Shown: positions 39,429 to 48,562, counted from the stretch's first letter. The stretch: DNA of 64,000 bases from Helicobacter trogontum (GCF_000765905.2 NZ_JRPL02000007.1:1-64000), one strand, 5' to 3'. Numbers and translations: made by a program. Notes: a model not told the origin generated them from the sequence alone.

Positions 39429-40608
39429 GATTATATATCTTGATATACATGAGTTTATATTCTAGAAGAATAGAAATGTATTGTTTTATAGTATTGATCT
39501 CATGCTTATATCTGTTCTAGAGTTAATTGAATGTAGGAATGTAGTTATGCAGACTTTCTTATTTGGTTTTAAATCTATCAATCAAAAATACAACGTAGTT
39601 TCCTTAATGAAAATAGCAGCGTATTAAGGTTTTGTAATCTCTCAAGGACTAAAGGAATAAATTTTTTATAAATCTTTCTAAAAAAGATTTTAATTTCTTT
39701 ATAGAGAGGCTTCACTTTAAATGTTAAATCTAAGTTTGCTTGATGAAATAAAGTGCCTTAAATATCATATGAGCTTGTGTAAAAGATTAGATTCTGAAAA
39801 TATAAAAAGAGCTTAAATAGTCTACACTTCATTCAAATATATAAAATCAAAAAGAAGTTTTATATTTTTACAAGACGAGTTTCCATGACTTTTAGAATCT
39901 TTTTTAGTCTTTTAAAATAATCAAGTTTATAATAATCATTTGATGAAATCCTGCCAATAAGAACAAAAAGAAGTAAAAGTAGAATATCTTATAGGAATAT
40001 TGAATATGAGATTAAAACAATATAGGAAGGATTTTAGTTTTATTGTAAAGACATCTAAGGTTTCATGAACAAGTATAAGAAGATTTGTTGTGTTGAATGT
40101 GAATTATAATTAAACAATTAAGAATAACTTATATAAATATAGATCATTTATTTTTTGCACTTATAGGGTGCATATATTGCACAAGGAATTACTAAAAAAG
40201 CCAATTTAAAAAAGCAATATAAGGATATATATTCTACATTTAAGATTTTAAGTAAATCAAGCCTTTATTTGATTTAGAGAATGCTAGTACAACACATTAG
40301 GATAAGAAGTAGCAAAATATTTCATGAAGATTTGGGTAATTCAAATAGTGCAATTTGACATATAGCTGTAAGCTTACATGTTTGTTTTTTATTGATTTAG
40401 TGGATATAATGGCTTTTACTTTAAGAATAGAATCTATTATAATAGTTCACTAATTCATCTAAAAATATTTTTAGATGAATTAGTGATGAGTTTTCATTGA
40501 TTTTTGAGGTTGTTTGTCATTTTACATTTAGTTTATAATAAGGTAGATTTTATTACAAACACATTTTATAGTATTATATCGCAAAAATTTGTATAAATTA
40601 GGCACTCT
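39429..40608. other. Longest noncoding gap, upstream of yejB
   Basis: 1180 bp with no credible ORF or RNA gene. It contains AAATCTTT/AAAGATTT around CTAAA near 39670-39690, a TGCAC/GTGCA stem near 40160 and a perfect 40-bp palindrome at 40447-40486. It may be decayed coding DNA. Confidence 0.55.
40447..40486. repeat. Perfect 40-bp palindrome
   Basis: Left arm TCACTAATTCATCTAAAAAT (40447-40466) is followed immediately by its exact reverse complement (40467-40486). There is no spacer and no mismatch, and symmetry breaks at the next base on both sides. It lies 122 bp upstream of yejB. No T run follows on either strand, so it is not a classical terminator. Confidence 0.95.
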
Positions 40609-41661
40609 ATGTTGTTATATATTTTTAAAAGAATATTGTTGGTTATACCCACATTGCTTGGCATTATTACACTTAATTTTTTTATTATTCAGTTGGCACC
40701 TGGTGGTCCCGTTGAACAAATGAGTGCAAAGCTTACAAATACTTTGCGGGGTGAGAGTAATGCTGGAAGCATAAGATTGCAAAGCTATCAGAGTGCAAAA
40801 GGGCTTGATTCTGAGTTTATTGCGCAACTAAAAGAAATGTATGGGTTTGATAAGCCTATTTTAGAGAGATTTTTTATTATGTTGCGTAATTACATGCAGT
40901 TTGACTTTGGACAGAGCTTTTATAGAGAAGCAAGTGTGCTTGATATTATTAAGGAAAAACTGCCTGTATCAATTACGCTTGGAATCTTTAGCACATTAAT
41001 TATTTATATTATAAGTATTCCGCTTGGCATCATGAAAGCAGTGTATAACAATAGTGTATTTGATACATTTACAAGTATTTGTATTACATTTCTATATTCT
41101 ATCCCATCATTTTTATTTGCTATTTTGCTTATTGTTTTGTTTGCTGGTGGAAGCTTTTGGGACATATTTCCGCTCAAAGATTTAGTGAGTCAGGATTTTG
41201 ATACTATGAGTTTGTGGGAGAAAATCAAAGATCTTTTATGGCATATTACCTTGCCACTTATATGTATTTGTGTTGGTGGTTTTGCAAGTCTTACATTACT
41301 TGTTAAGAATTCATTTCTTGATGAGATACATAAAGGCTATGTGTTGCTTGCAAGGAGTAAGGGGGCAAGCAACATACGCGTACTTTATTTACATATATTT
41401 CGCAATGCAATGCTCTTATTAATTACGCTATTTCCTGCAACTTTTATTGGTATGTTTTTTAGTTCTAATCTTTTGATAGAGATTATTTTTAATCTTGATG
41501 GGCTTGGGTTGCTTGGCTATGATAGCGTGATTACTAGGGATTATCCTATTGTGTTTGGCACACTTTTTATTTTTACACTTATTGGTTTATTTGCAAATAT
41601 TATTGGTGATTTGCTTTATATGATTGTTGATCCACGCATAGATTTTGACAAATCAAAATAG
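40609..41661 (+). CDS. yejB: Peptide/microcin C-type ABC transporter permease YejB
   Basis: Permease partner of YejE. It starts with LLYIFKRILLVIPTLLGIIT and has the subgroup block IIQLAPGGPVEQ near residue 30. YGFDKPILERFFIMLRNYMQ and FDFGQSFYREASVLDIIKEK follow, and the C-terminus has YPIVFGTLFIFTLIG and VDPRIDFDKSK. At 350 residues it is close to E. coli YejB (364). There are six membrane helices. The ribosome site (TAGGCACTCT) is weak. The usual neighbours yejA, yejE and yejF are not adjacent. The next gene is yigZ-like. Confidence 0.92.
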   Translation: MLLYIFKRILLVIPTLLGIITLNFFIIQLAPGGPVEQMSAKLTNTLRGESNAGSIRLQSYQSAKGLDSEFIAQLKEMYGFDKPILERFFIMLRNYMQFDFGQSFYREASVLDIIKEKLPVSITLGIFSTLIIYIISIPLGIMKAVYNNSVFDTFTSICITFLYSIPSFLFAILLIVLFAGGSFWDIFPLKDLVSQDFDTMSLWEKIKDLLWHITLPLICICVGGFASLTLLVKNSFLDEIHKGYVLLARSKGASNIRVLYLHIFRNAMLLLITLFPATFIGMFFSSNLLIEIIFNLDGLGLLGYDSVITRDYPIVFGTLFIFTLIGLFANIIGDLLYMIVDPRIDFDKSK

Positions 41662-41720
41662 TTTTATATGATTGTATCACATCAAGGTTTGCAAGGATAA
41701 CTTAGAATAAAGGATTAGCA

Positions 41721-42392
41721 ATGCAGTATTTTGTTTATCAAGACAATACAATAACTCCCAAAGAAGATGTGGTTTTTGAATGTAAGGGATCGAAATTTAT
41801 AGCCTTGCTTTTTCCACTCAGTACATCTTCAAACAATATAAACACTAAAGACAAAGATCTAGATTCTTGTCATTTAATGCGAAATGAAATATTAGCACAG
41901 CTTCAATCATCACATAAAAAAGCAGCACATTTTGTATGGGCGTTTAGAATCTTTAATGAATATCATCAAGTCATAGAAGGCAGCAGTGATGATGGTGAGC
42001 CAAAAGGCAGTTCTGGTGCACCCATGCTTGAAGTGCTGCGTGGTAAATGCCTAATTAATGTTTTTTGTGTTTGTATACGTTATTTTGGTGGTACAAAGCT
42101 TGGTATAGGTGGGTTGGTTAGAGCTTATACACAAGCAACACTCCAAGCAATTGCTTATGCCGAAGGGTGTGGGCAATTTATCCCATATCAACGGCAAGAT
42201 ATCACAACTATCCATGCAAAAAGTAGTGCATATAATAAAATTCTGCACTTAGCGACACAACATAAGCTTGGGGTTGTCAATAGAGAATTCTTGCAATCTC
42301 ACATCACTTTGCAACTGCAAGGAAGTGCCAAGGATTTGGAAAGCTTTCTTCAAGCTTATAAGAATCTTTATTATGATAGTAATATTTCATAA
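41721..42392 (+). CDS. YigZ/IMPACT family protein
   Basis: UPF0029/IMPACT domain protein. The hallmark is GSSDDGEPKGSSGAPMLEVL (about residues 89-108), followed by CVCIRYFGGTKLGIGGLVRA and YTQATLQAI. The C-terminal 60 residues resemble the ferredoxin-like domain of YigZ. The molecular function of YigZ is not well defined. Eukaryotic IMPACT regulates GCN2. There is a short hydrophilic insert (NNINTKDKDLDSCHL) near residue 40. AAAGGATTAGCA precedes the ATG. Confidence 0.88.
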   Translation: MQYFVYQDNTITPKEDVVFECKGSKFIALLFPLSTSSNNINTKDKDLDSCHLMRNEILAQLQSSHKKAAHFVWAFRIFNEYHQVIEGSSDDGEPKGSSGAPMLEVLRGKCLINVFCVCIRYFGGTKLGIGGLVRAYTQATLQAIAYAEGCGQFIPYQRQDITTIHAKSSAYNKILHLATQHKLGVVNREFLQSHITLQLQGSAKDLESFLQAYKNLYYDSNIS

Positions 42393-42585
42393 TTATATAA
42401 AATATTATTAGAATAGTTTTTTGAAATACATTAGATTAGGAAATTAATCTAAATGCCTATTTATGCAATGCTTGTAGTCAAATGAACTATTGTTGTAAAA
42501 GTTGCAATACGTTTAAGGGCAAGACAAATAACACCTATATTTGATAATAATAATCACGTGATTATGGCAAAATATTCCCACTATT

Positions 42586-43404
42586 TTATTCATAGCTTTT
42601 AGATATTTCTTTGAAAATAGATTCTAAATTTGCAATATAATCGACACTCATCGGATTTATTAACACAACCTCGGCTTGCATGGTTTTTGCAAGTGTTGTT
42701 ATATCTTTGTTGTCATGTTCAGCAAATACTTTTTTAATCCCTGCTTTTTTGCCAAAATCAGCAAGAAATAAAATCTCCTTCATTCCATAAGTTTTTCCAT
42801 GTTGTTCTAAGGCATATTCTTTCAATCCATACTCAATACTTGCTTCATCAAATAATGGGTGATAGATGATGAAATCTTTGCGTGGCATTTGTTGTACATA
42901 TGCTTTGATTTTTTGTTGCAATGTATCGAGTTTGCGGTACAGCTCTTTTGCATTTTCACTATAAAAATGTGCATTTTGTGGATCTTTTGAGGCGAGTGCA
43001 ATAGTTATAATGTTGGTAATCTCTACCGCATTTTCGATACTAAGCCATAAGTGCATTTGATCCGTTTTTTCTAAAATTTCATGCAACAATATTGTGTCTA
43101 ATGTATGTTGTTGTTTGTTTGCTTGTAAAATCTTTGGGAGCCATATTTTTTCAAAGGGCATACCTATACCTATAAATATATCACTATTGGCTAGTGCTTG
43201 CATATCTTTAAAGGTGGGTTCATAAGTCTCTGGATTTTTATTTTGTGGTACTATGATAACAATATCTGCTTTTGATTTGGCAATTTCTTGCACAAAAAAA
43301 TAAAGGGGAGGGATACTGACACTTACTTGCAACCTTTTTTCTGCATGTGCTGAGTTATACAAACAGCATATTAGCATAACAAAAATCTGTAAAAACTTTC
43401 TCAT
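42586..43404 (-). CDS. ZnuA-like metal ABC transporter substrate-binding protein with altered ligands
   Basis: Periplasmic cluster A-I (ZnuA/TroA) binding protein with signal peptide MRKFLQIFVMLICCLYNSAHA. The fold markers are IPPLYFFVQEIA, NPETYEPTFKDMQALANSD, MHLWLSIENA and IIYHPLFDEASIEYGL. Two usual metal ligands remain (His in MHLWLS and His in IIYHP). The first His of the NPHTYEP motif is Glu here, and the C-terminal DP Asp is Asn (LINPMS). There is no ATPase or permease gene next to it. The metal is uncertain: Zn by family, but ligand changes may alter it. Confidence 0.82.
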   Translation of the reverse strand: MRKFLQIFVMLICCLYNSAHAEKRLQVSVSIPPLYFFVQEIAKSKADIVIIVPQNKNPETYEPTFKDMQALANSDIFIGIGMPFEKIWLPKILQANKQQHTLDTILLHEILEKTDQMHLWLSIENAVEITNIITIALASKDPQNAHFYSENAKELYRKLDTLQQKIKAYVQQMPRKDFIIYHPLFDEASIEYGLKEYALEQHGKTYGMKEILFLADFGKKAGIKKVFAEHDNKDITTLAKTMQAEVVLINPMSVDYIANLESIFKEISKSYE

Positions 43405-43455
43405 AAAAAACCTTTATGTTAAATATACTAGCTTTATTGCATAAATGGAATCTGC

Positions 43456-43461
43456 TATAAT
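43456..43461 (+). promoter_or_regulatory. Putative extended -10 of murG
   Basis: TGCTATAAT: a perfect -10 with the extended TGN, 41 nt before the murG ATG, between the divergent znuA-like gene and murG. Confidence 0.6.
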
Positions 43462-43502
43462 ACTACAAAATACAAGGTTTTATGTAAGAAAGGGAGAATT
43501 AT

Positions 43503-44588
43503 ATGAATATAGCAATTACTGGGGGTGGTACAGGTGGGCACTTGGCAATTGCAAGAGCATTGGGAGAAGAGTGTAAAAAGCAAGGCATTACTACGCTATA
43601 TATAGGTGGAACAAAAGGGCAAGATAAACAATGGTTTGATAACGCACATACTCCCTTTACTCATGTAGCATTTTTAGATTCCACGCCAGTTGTTAATCAA
43701 GGTTTTTTAGGTAAATGGAGTGCATTGACAAAAAATATTACAGAATCTTTAAAGGCAAAAAAACTTTTAAAAGCACATAATATAGATGCGTGTATCAGTG
43801 TTGGGGGATTTAGTGCTGCAACAGGAAGTTTTGGGGCAATTTTTAGTGGAATCCCATTTTTTATACATGAGCAAAATGCGTGTATGGGATCGCTCAATAA
43901 GCTTTTGAAGCCTTTTGCAAAAAAGTTTTTTTCAAGCTTTGAATACCCTCATGCAACTATTACGCCATATCCCATTAATAACAACTTTTTTATGAAACAA
44001 AGAGAGAGAACCTCGCTTAAAGTCATTGCATTTTTTGGTGGTTCTCAGGGTGCAAAGGCGATTAATGAAATCGCGATTAGACTTGCTCCCTTGCTTAAAA
44101 AGCATGGTATTAGAATCTTACATCAAGCTGGAAAGATAGATTATGAAAACACCTATAAGACATATGTAGAACAAGGCTTTTGTCTTGCAGATTCTATACA
44201 AGATTTTAAAGAGAGTAATAAAGATATATTTGTGTTTGATTTTAATATGCAGATGGCAGAGCTAATGAGCATGGCTGATTTTTGCATTAGTCGATCTGGG
44301 GCATCAAGCCTTTGGGAGCTTGTGAGTAATGGTTTGCCAACACTTTTTATCCCTTACCCACACGCTGCCAAAAATCATCAATATTTTAACGCAAAGAGTC
44401 TTATTGATCAAAACTTAGCTTTGCTTTATACGCAAGAGGAAATACTACATCTTGAGAGTAATGACTTGATGAATACAATATTGCAGGTCAATCTCTCTGA
44501 AATCTCTCAATCACTTATGCGTATGGCACAGCAAGATGGTGCGAAATGCATTATTGATAATATCAGTCAATATTTTATACAGAAGTAA
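43503..44588 (+). CDS. murG: UDP-N-acetylglucosamine transferase MurG
   Basis: Converts lipid I to lipid II by adding GlcNAc at the inner face of the membrane. The N-terminal loop is ITGGGTGGHLAIARALGEEC (about 4-23), the acceptor-domain block is ISVGGFSAATGSF, and the donor-binding block is FFGGSQGAKAINEIAI with FCISRSGASSLWELVSNGLP. The 361 residues are standard. GGGAG precedes the ATG. Confidence 0.97.
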   Translation: MNIAITGGGTGGHLAIARALGEECKKQGITTLYIGGTKGQDKQWFDNAHTPFTHVAFLDSTPVVNQGFLGKWSALTKNITESLKAKKLLKAHNIDACISVGGFSAATGSFGAIFSGIPFFIHEQNACMGSLNKLLKPFAKKFFSSFEYPHATITPYPINNNFFMKQRERTSLKVIAFFGGSQGAKAINEIAIRLAPLLKKHGIRILHQAGKIDYENTYKTYVEQGFCLADSIQDFKESNKDIFVFDFNMQMAELMSMADFCISRSGASSLWELVSNGLPTLFIPYPHAAKNHQYFNAKSLIDQNLALLYTQEEILHLESNDLMNTILQVNLSEISQSLMRMAQQDGAKCIIDNISQYFIQK

Positions 44589-44909
44589 CATGAATAATAA
44601 TTTGCTTATTATCTGTAATGCGATAGATAAATTTGTATAACTATGTATGTTTTGATAATCTTGTCGCATGTGAAAGATGAATAAAAGTTTATGTATTTGT
44701 GCAATCATCTGTTTGAAATGCTATAGTTTTGCATATAGTATCTTACAATTTATCTTTGCTATAATTGTGAGATATGGTAGCCTTGAATGCTATTTTAGAA
44801 TCTTTTAATGCAAACAAAAACTATGTATTGCATTTGATAATAGCTACATAACTTCAACTTTAGTAGGCGTAGAAAATCGATTGTATAGATTGATATAAAA
44901 GAAGTTGAG
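44589..44909. other. Noncoding gap between convergent genes
   Basis: 321 bp, AT-rich. No terminator, ORF or RNA gene is evident. Confidence 0.5.
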
Positions 44910-46475
44910 TTACATCACGGATAAATTTCCCATCATGCCTAAACTTTCATGTTCTAAAATATGACAATGAAACATATAAATTCCTTTGAAGCTTTGCTTC
45001 ATTCTGAGCCTTATGCTTTCATTTGGACGCACATTAATGCTATCTTGCAATGCTCTAAATTCTATCTTTTCATTTGTAGTTCCCACTTTTTTTTCAATAA
45101 CTTCAAATTGTGTGCCATGTATGTGAAAAGGGTGATCCATGTGCGATTTGTTTGTAACGACAATATCATATATTGCCCCCATTTTTACATGAAAATCAAT
45201 ACGATTCATATCAAACACCTTATTATTGATTAGGAACATGGTGGCTAGATTCTTTTTTAATTCTTCTTTGTTTTGTGTGCTAAGATTATGCATTTTTGAA
45301 TGGTCTTCACTCATAGTTATTTCAATTTGTTGTGTTGGGGGTTGTAATTTAGGCAATAAACGTAAGCTTTTTGGCAATTTTGATTCATTATACTCTGCAT
45401 TTAGTTTAATATTGGCAAGCTCTAATATTTTTGGTTCATTCTTTGGTATCATTTTATCTCTATCATAAAAATGGCTTATTAACTTAAAATCCCCTTTCTT
45501 AACATTTTTGATAAATACCTCAACTCTTGATGCTGGACTTATAAGTAGCTGTTTTCTTTCAATTGGTTTTTCTATTAATCCACCATCCGTGCCTACAAGT
45601 ATAAAACTTGAACCTTGCAATTCTAGATTCAGATATCTTGCAGAGCAAGCATTATAAATGCGGATTCGTTGCATAGAATCTATTGTAATTTGTGGTTTAT
45701 ATTCCCCATTAATAAGCACAAACTCACCCTCTCTACCATCAAGCCAATCGCTTAATGCGTTTGCTGGAATTTGTGCGTTAGAATCAAGTCGTAAATCAGT
45801 GATAAACCAATCAGATTCCACAAACTCCTTCAAAGGATTGTTGTGAGATTTTACGACAAATGCTCCTGCTAATCCCATATAAACTTGTTGTGCAGTGGTA
45901 TTGTGTGGGTGTGGATGATACCAGTAAGTCCCTGCACAATCATTTGGCAACTTAAACTCATATGTTCTGTATCCATTTGCAGGTATTATATCCATAGGAT
46001 TACCATCTTGACTTGGTGGGATAGGAAGACCATGCCAATGGATTGTAGTTGGTTCGTTTAAACTATTTTTTACCTCTATCTTGACCACATCATTTTCATA
46101 TACCTCAATTTTTGGTGCAACCATGCTTTGTGTTTTTGCGTGCATGTCTTTATATGTATAACATCTTGTCTTTTTCCCTTTGATTAATTCTACTTTTGTT
46201 TCCTTTATTTCAAGTTTTGCATGAAAGAAACCCTTTTTATTGCTTGTATTAGATAATAAGGCTAATGGTTTGTGTATGTTGTGTTGAGGAAAATATGTTT
46301 CTTCAAGTAGGGCTAGTTTTTCATCCTCAAGTGTGATAAATGATGTATTAAGATGTTCTTCATTCGTATTGCTACTCATTGCGTGATGATTGTGGTGATC
46401 ATGTGGGTTTGCAAAAAGCGGTATAAAACCCAAGGTAGCTAACGCATTGTATTTAATAAATGTTCTTCTTTGCAT
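44910..46475 (-). CDS. Multicopper oxidase (CueO/CopA-like), Tat-exported
   Basis: Periplasmic copper (and probably cuprous/ferrous) oxidase. The N-terminus MQRRTFIK is a Tat motif, followed by a hydrophobic stretch and a His-rich HDHHNHH. All four copper-binding blocks are intact: IHWHGLPI, YWYHPHPH, DHPFHIHGTQF and HCHILEHESLGMM (type 1, 2 and 3 ligands). Three cupredoxin domains fill the 521 residues. AAAGGA precedes the ATG and a Fur-box-like sequence lies just upstream. Copper detoxification is the likely role. Iron oxidation is possible given the Fur-like site. Confidence 0.92.
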   Translation of the reverse strand: MQRRTFIKYNALATLGFIPLFANPHDHHNHHAMSSNTNEEHLNTSFITLEDEKLALLEETYFPQHNIHKPLALLSNTSNKKGFFHAKLEIKETKVELIKGKKTRCYTYKDMHAKTQSMVAPKIEVYENDVVKIEVKNSLNEPTTIHWHGLPIPPSQDGNPMDIIPANGYRTYEFKLPNDCAGTYWYHPHPHNTTAQQVYMGLAGAFVVKSHNNPLKEFVESDWFITDLRLDSNAQIPANALSDWLDGREGEFVLINGEYKPQITIDSMQRIRIYNACSARYLNLELQGSSFILVGTDGGLIEKPIERKQLLISPASRVEVFIKNVKKGDFKLISHFYDRDKMIPKNEPKILELANIKLNAEYNESKLPKSLRLLPKLQPPTQQIEITMSEDHSKMHNLSTQNKEELKKNLATMFLINNKVFDMNRIDFHVKMGAIYDIVVTNKSHMDHPFHIHGTQFEVIEKKVGTTNEKIEFRALQDSINVRPNESIRLRMKQSFKGIYMFHCHILEHESLGMMGNLSVM

Positions 46476-46490
46476 AAAATATCCTTTATT

Positions 46491-46509
46491 GTTAATGATA
46501 ACTATTGTA
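46491..46509 (-). promoter_or_regulatory. Fur-box-like sequence upstream of the multicopper oxidase
   Basis: GTTAATGATAACTATTGTA (plus strand) agrees with the classical 19-bp Fur box at 14 of 19 positions. It lies 16-34 bp before the start codon and, on the minus strand, overlaps a TACAAT -10-like hexamer. Binding by Fur is a prediction. AT-rich DNA makes chance matches fairly common. Confidence 0.4.
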
Positions 46510-46638
46510 TTTTGCGAGATTAAATCAAAAATAAATATTCAATCTTTGTGATATTGCGGTGAATTCATGGGTTTAAGACTAGATGTGTTACAAAATCACT
46601 AAAAGATTAGCATTGTGTTTCTTTTTGTTTATTTGATG

Positions 46639-46644
46639 TATAAT
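46639..46644 (+). promoter_or_regulatory. Putative -10 box of the PP-loop gene
   Basis: A perfect TATAAT with TG directly before it, 44 nt upstream of the ATG at 46688. Confidence 0.5.
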
Positions 46645-46687
46645 ATTGTCAATTTGTATTTATATTTTAGTTTTGGAGTTTATAGAT

Positions 46688-47752
46688 ATGACAAAAAAGC
46701 AAATAAGTGCAGTTGCATTGTTTAGTGGTGGATTAGATTCTATGATTTCTATGCAATTACTACATGAGCAAGGCATTAAGGTGTATGCACTCAATTTTAA
46801 TATAGGATTTGGCAGCAATAAGGATAAAAGTGAGTATTTCTATAATGCTGCTAAGCAGGTTGGTGCAGAACTTGTCCAAATCAATATTGCAAAGCAATTC
46901 TTTGATAATATTTTATTTAAACCGCAATATGGCTATGGTAAATATTTTAATCCATGTATTGATTGCCATGCTAATATGTTTTCACACGCGTTTGCTAAGA
47001 TGGTAGAGCTTAAAGCAGATTTTGCCATTAGCGGTGAGGTTTTAGGGCAGCGTCCAAAAAGTCAGAGAAGAGAAGCAATGGATCAAGTGAAAAAACTTGT
47101 AAGAAAAATTGGAGAAAATCCATTATATGATTCTATATTAAGTCGAGATGGAAGTGATTCAAGTAAGCCACGAACTCTTGATGAGCTTATATTGCGTCCT
47201 ATGAGTGCAAAACTCATGCCAGAAACTTTTCCTGAAAAAATGGGATGGGTTGATAGAGAAAAATTACTTGATGTAAGCGGTAGGGGTAGGCAAAGGCAGC
47301 TTGACTTGCTTAAAAAATATGGGTGGAAATATCATGAAAAGCCAGGTGGTGGTTGTTTATTGACGGATACTTCAGTTGCCTTAAAAATTAAAGATATGCA
47401 GGCACATCGAAAAGTGGTATTTGAAGATGTCGCATTATTTAAAGTTGGTCGCTACATGGTTTTAGAAAATGGTGCGAGATGTGTTATATCACGTAATGAA
47501 GAAGAGGGCAAAAAGCTGAATATGCAACATGAGTTTATGGATAGAATAGAGCTGCAAGGTATACAAGGTCCTATGGCTTTAGTAGAAAAAAACGCACACA
47601 AAGATGATAGAATCTTGGCTGCAAGAATAGTGCTTGGTTACGCAAAAACAGAGCTTGATAAGCTTTATAATGTGCGTATTGGAGATGAAGTATTAGAGCT
47701 TACGCCTTATGCAAAAGAGGATGCAAGTAGATTTTTACTTTTACAATCTTAA
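46688..47752 (+). CDS. PP-loop ATPase, thiouridylase/ThiI-like, probable tRNA sulfurtransferase
   Basis: N-type ATP pyrophosphatase with the PP-loop LFSGGLDSMIS near the N-terminus. A CxxC pair in NPCIDCHANMFSHA and a later Cys in PGGGCLLTD may carry persulfide sulfur, as in MnmA/ThiI-type enzymes. The RPMSAKLMPET and VDREKLLDVSGRGRQRQ blocks are typical of a conserved Campylobacterota/Deltaproteobacteria family. The C-terminal 90 residues look like an RNA-binding NFACT-R-like domain. GGAG at 46675-46678 sets the start at ATG 46688 (354 residues). The substrate tRNA position is unknown. Confidence 0.75.
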   Translation: MTKKQISAVALFSGGLDSMISMQLLHEQGIKVYALNFNIGFGSNKDKSEYFYNAAKQVGAELVQINIAKQFFDNILFKPQYGYGKYFNPCIDCHANMFSHAFAKMVELKADFAISGEVLGQRPKSQRREAMDQVKKLVRKIGENPLYDSILSRDGSDSSKPRTLDELILRPMSAKLMPETFPEKMGWVDREKLLDVSGRGRQRQLDLLKKYGWKYHEKPGGGCLLTDTSVALKIKDMQAHRKVVFEDVALFKVGRYMVLENGARCVISRNEEEGKKLNMQHEFMDRIELQGIQGPMALVEKNAHKDDRILAARIVLGYAKTELDKLYNVRIGDEVLELTPYAKEDASRFLLLQS

Positions 47753-47771
47753 ATCCAATTATTAAGGGGAC

Positions 47772-48185
47772 ATGATGACTGCATATGTGTTTTATGATGA
47801 TACAGATTGTGGCGGTATTGTGTATCATGCAAATTATCTCATTTTTTGCGAACGAGCACGATCTTTACTCTTTTTTGAGAAAGGTATGCTTCCGCATAAC
47901 GCAAAACATGGCTTTGTAGTAAAGGATATTGAATCTAGCTTTATAAAATCATTGCAATTAGGCGATAGATATAAGGTGCATACTATCCCATTAGAGATAA
48001 AAAGTGCTTCACTTACCCTACAACAAGAGATATATAAAATTGCAACATTTAACACTATACTAGATGCTCCAGAAATCGTTTTTAGTCTGAAAGTCAAACT
48101 AGCACACATTGATGTTGAAACAAAAAAGCCATGCAAAATCTCGGGTTCTATACATGATGTGGCAGAATTTTTTACTCGCAAATGA
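47772..48185 (+). CDS. ybgC: YbgC-family acyl-CoA thioesterase
   Basis: Hotdog-fold thioesterase with the signature YDDTDCGGIVYHANYLIF near the start, including the catalytic Asp, and CERARSLLF. The 137 residues match YbgC of H. pylori and E. coli, which hydrolyses acyl-CoA and is linked to phospholipid or envelope functions. AAGGGG precedes two consecutive ATG codons (47772 and 47775). It follows the PP-loop gene by 19 nt, probably one operon. Confidence 0.92.
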   Translation: MMTAYVFYDDTDCGGIVYHANYLIFCERARSLLFFEKGMLPHNAKHGFVVKDIESSFIKSLQLGDRYKVHTIPLEIKSASLTLQQEIYKIATFNTILDAPEIVFSLKVKLAHIDVETKKPCKISGSIHDVAEFFTRK

Positions 48186-48388
48186 CTATATGATAAGCTT
48201 ACTTTGCAATATCAAGTGAAGTATCATTTATTTCTTATGTAGTTATTATTGCATACCATCATATCTTTACAATGATTTCATTCTGCAAATAATGTTGTCT
48301 AGAAGTCTGCTTGATTTATATGGTCAGCTATATCCATTAAACTCTATGATAATTTCCCTATAAAGTAAAAATAAATCATAAAATTTAG

Positions 48389-48404
48389 ATTACATATTGT
48401 ATTT
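48389..48404. promoter_or_regulatory. Putative metE operator, distal copy
   Basis: ATTACATATTGTATTT, with the dyad TACA-N3-TGTA at its core. It is identical to the proximal copy 107 bp downstream. Confidence 0.55.
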
Positions 48405-48495
48405 GTTACTTTTTGTATCTTCATAGAAGTCCCTTGTCATGCGTTATCGCATTATTTTTTATGTAAAATAAATAATTTTTATACAAAAAATTAAA

Positions 48496-48511
48496 ATTAC
48501 ATATTGTATTT
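48496..48511. promoter_or_regulatory. Putative metE operator, proximal copy
   Basis: The exact 16-bp sequence of the distal copy, ending 14 bp before the -10 hexamer, so it covers the -35 region. A dimeric repressor or activator bound here would control metE. Its identity is unknown. Confidence 0.6.
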
Positions 48512-48525
48512 ATAAATTTTTATGT

Positions 48526-48531
48526 CATAAT
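48526..48531 (+). promoter_or_regulatory. Putative -10 box of metE
   Basis: CATAAT, with TGT immediately upstream, 31 nt before the metE ATG. Confidence 0.5.
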
Positions 48532-48562
48532 TTCACTATAACATTACAGAAAAGGAAACATA

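Larger units (their letters stand above)
48186..48562. other. Regulatory region upstream of metE
   Basis: 377 bp without an ORF. It carries two exact copies of a 16-bp dyad (48389-48404 and 48496-48511) and a -10 box. No riboswitch fold is apparent. Confidence 0.6.
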
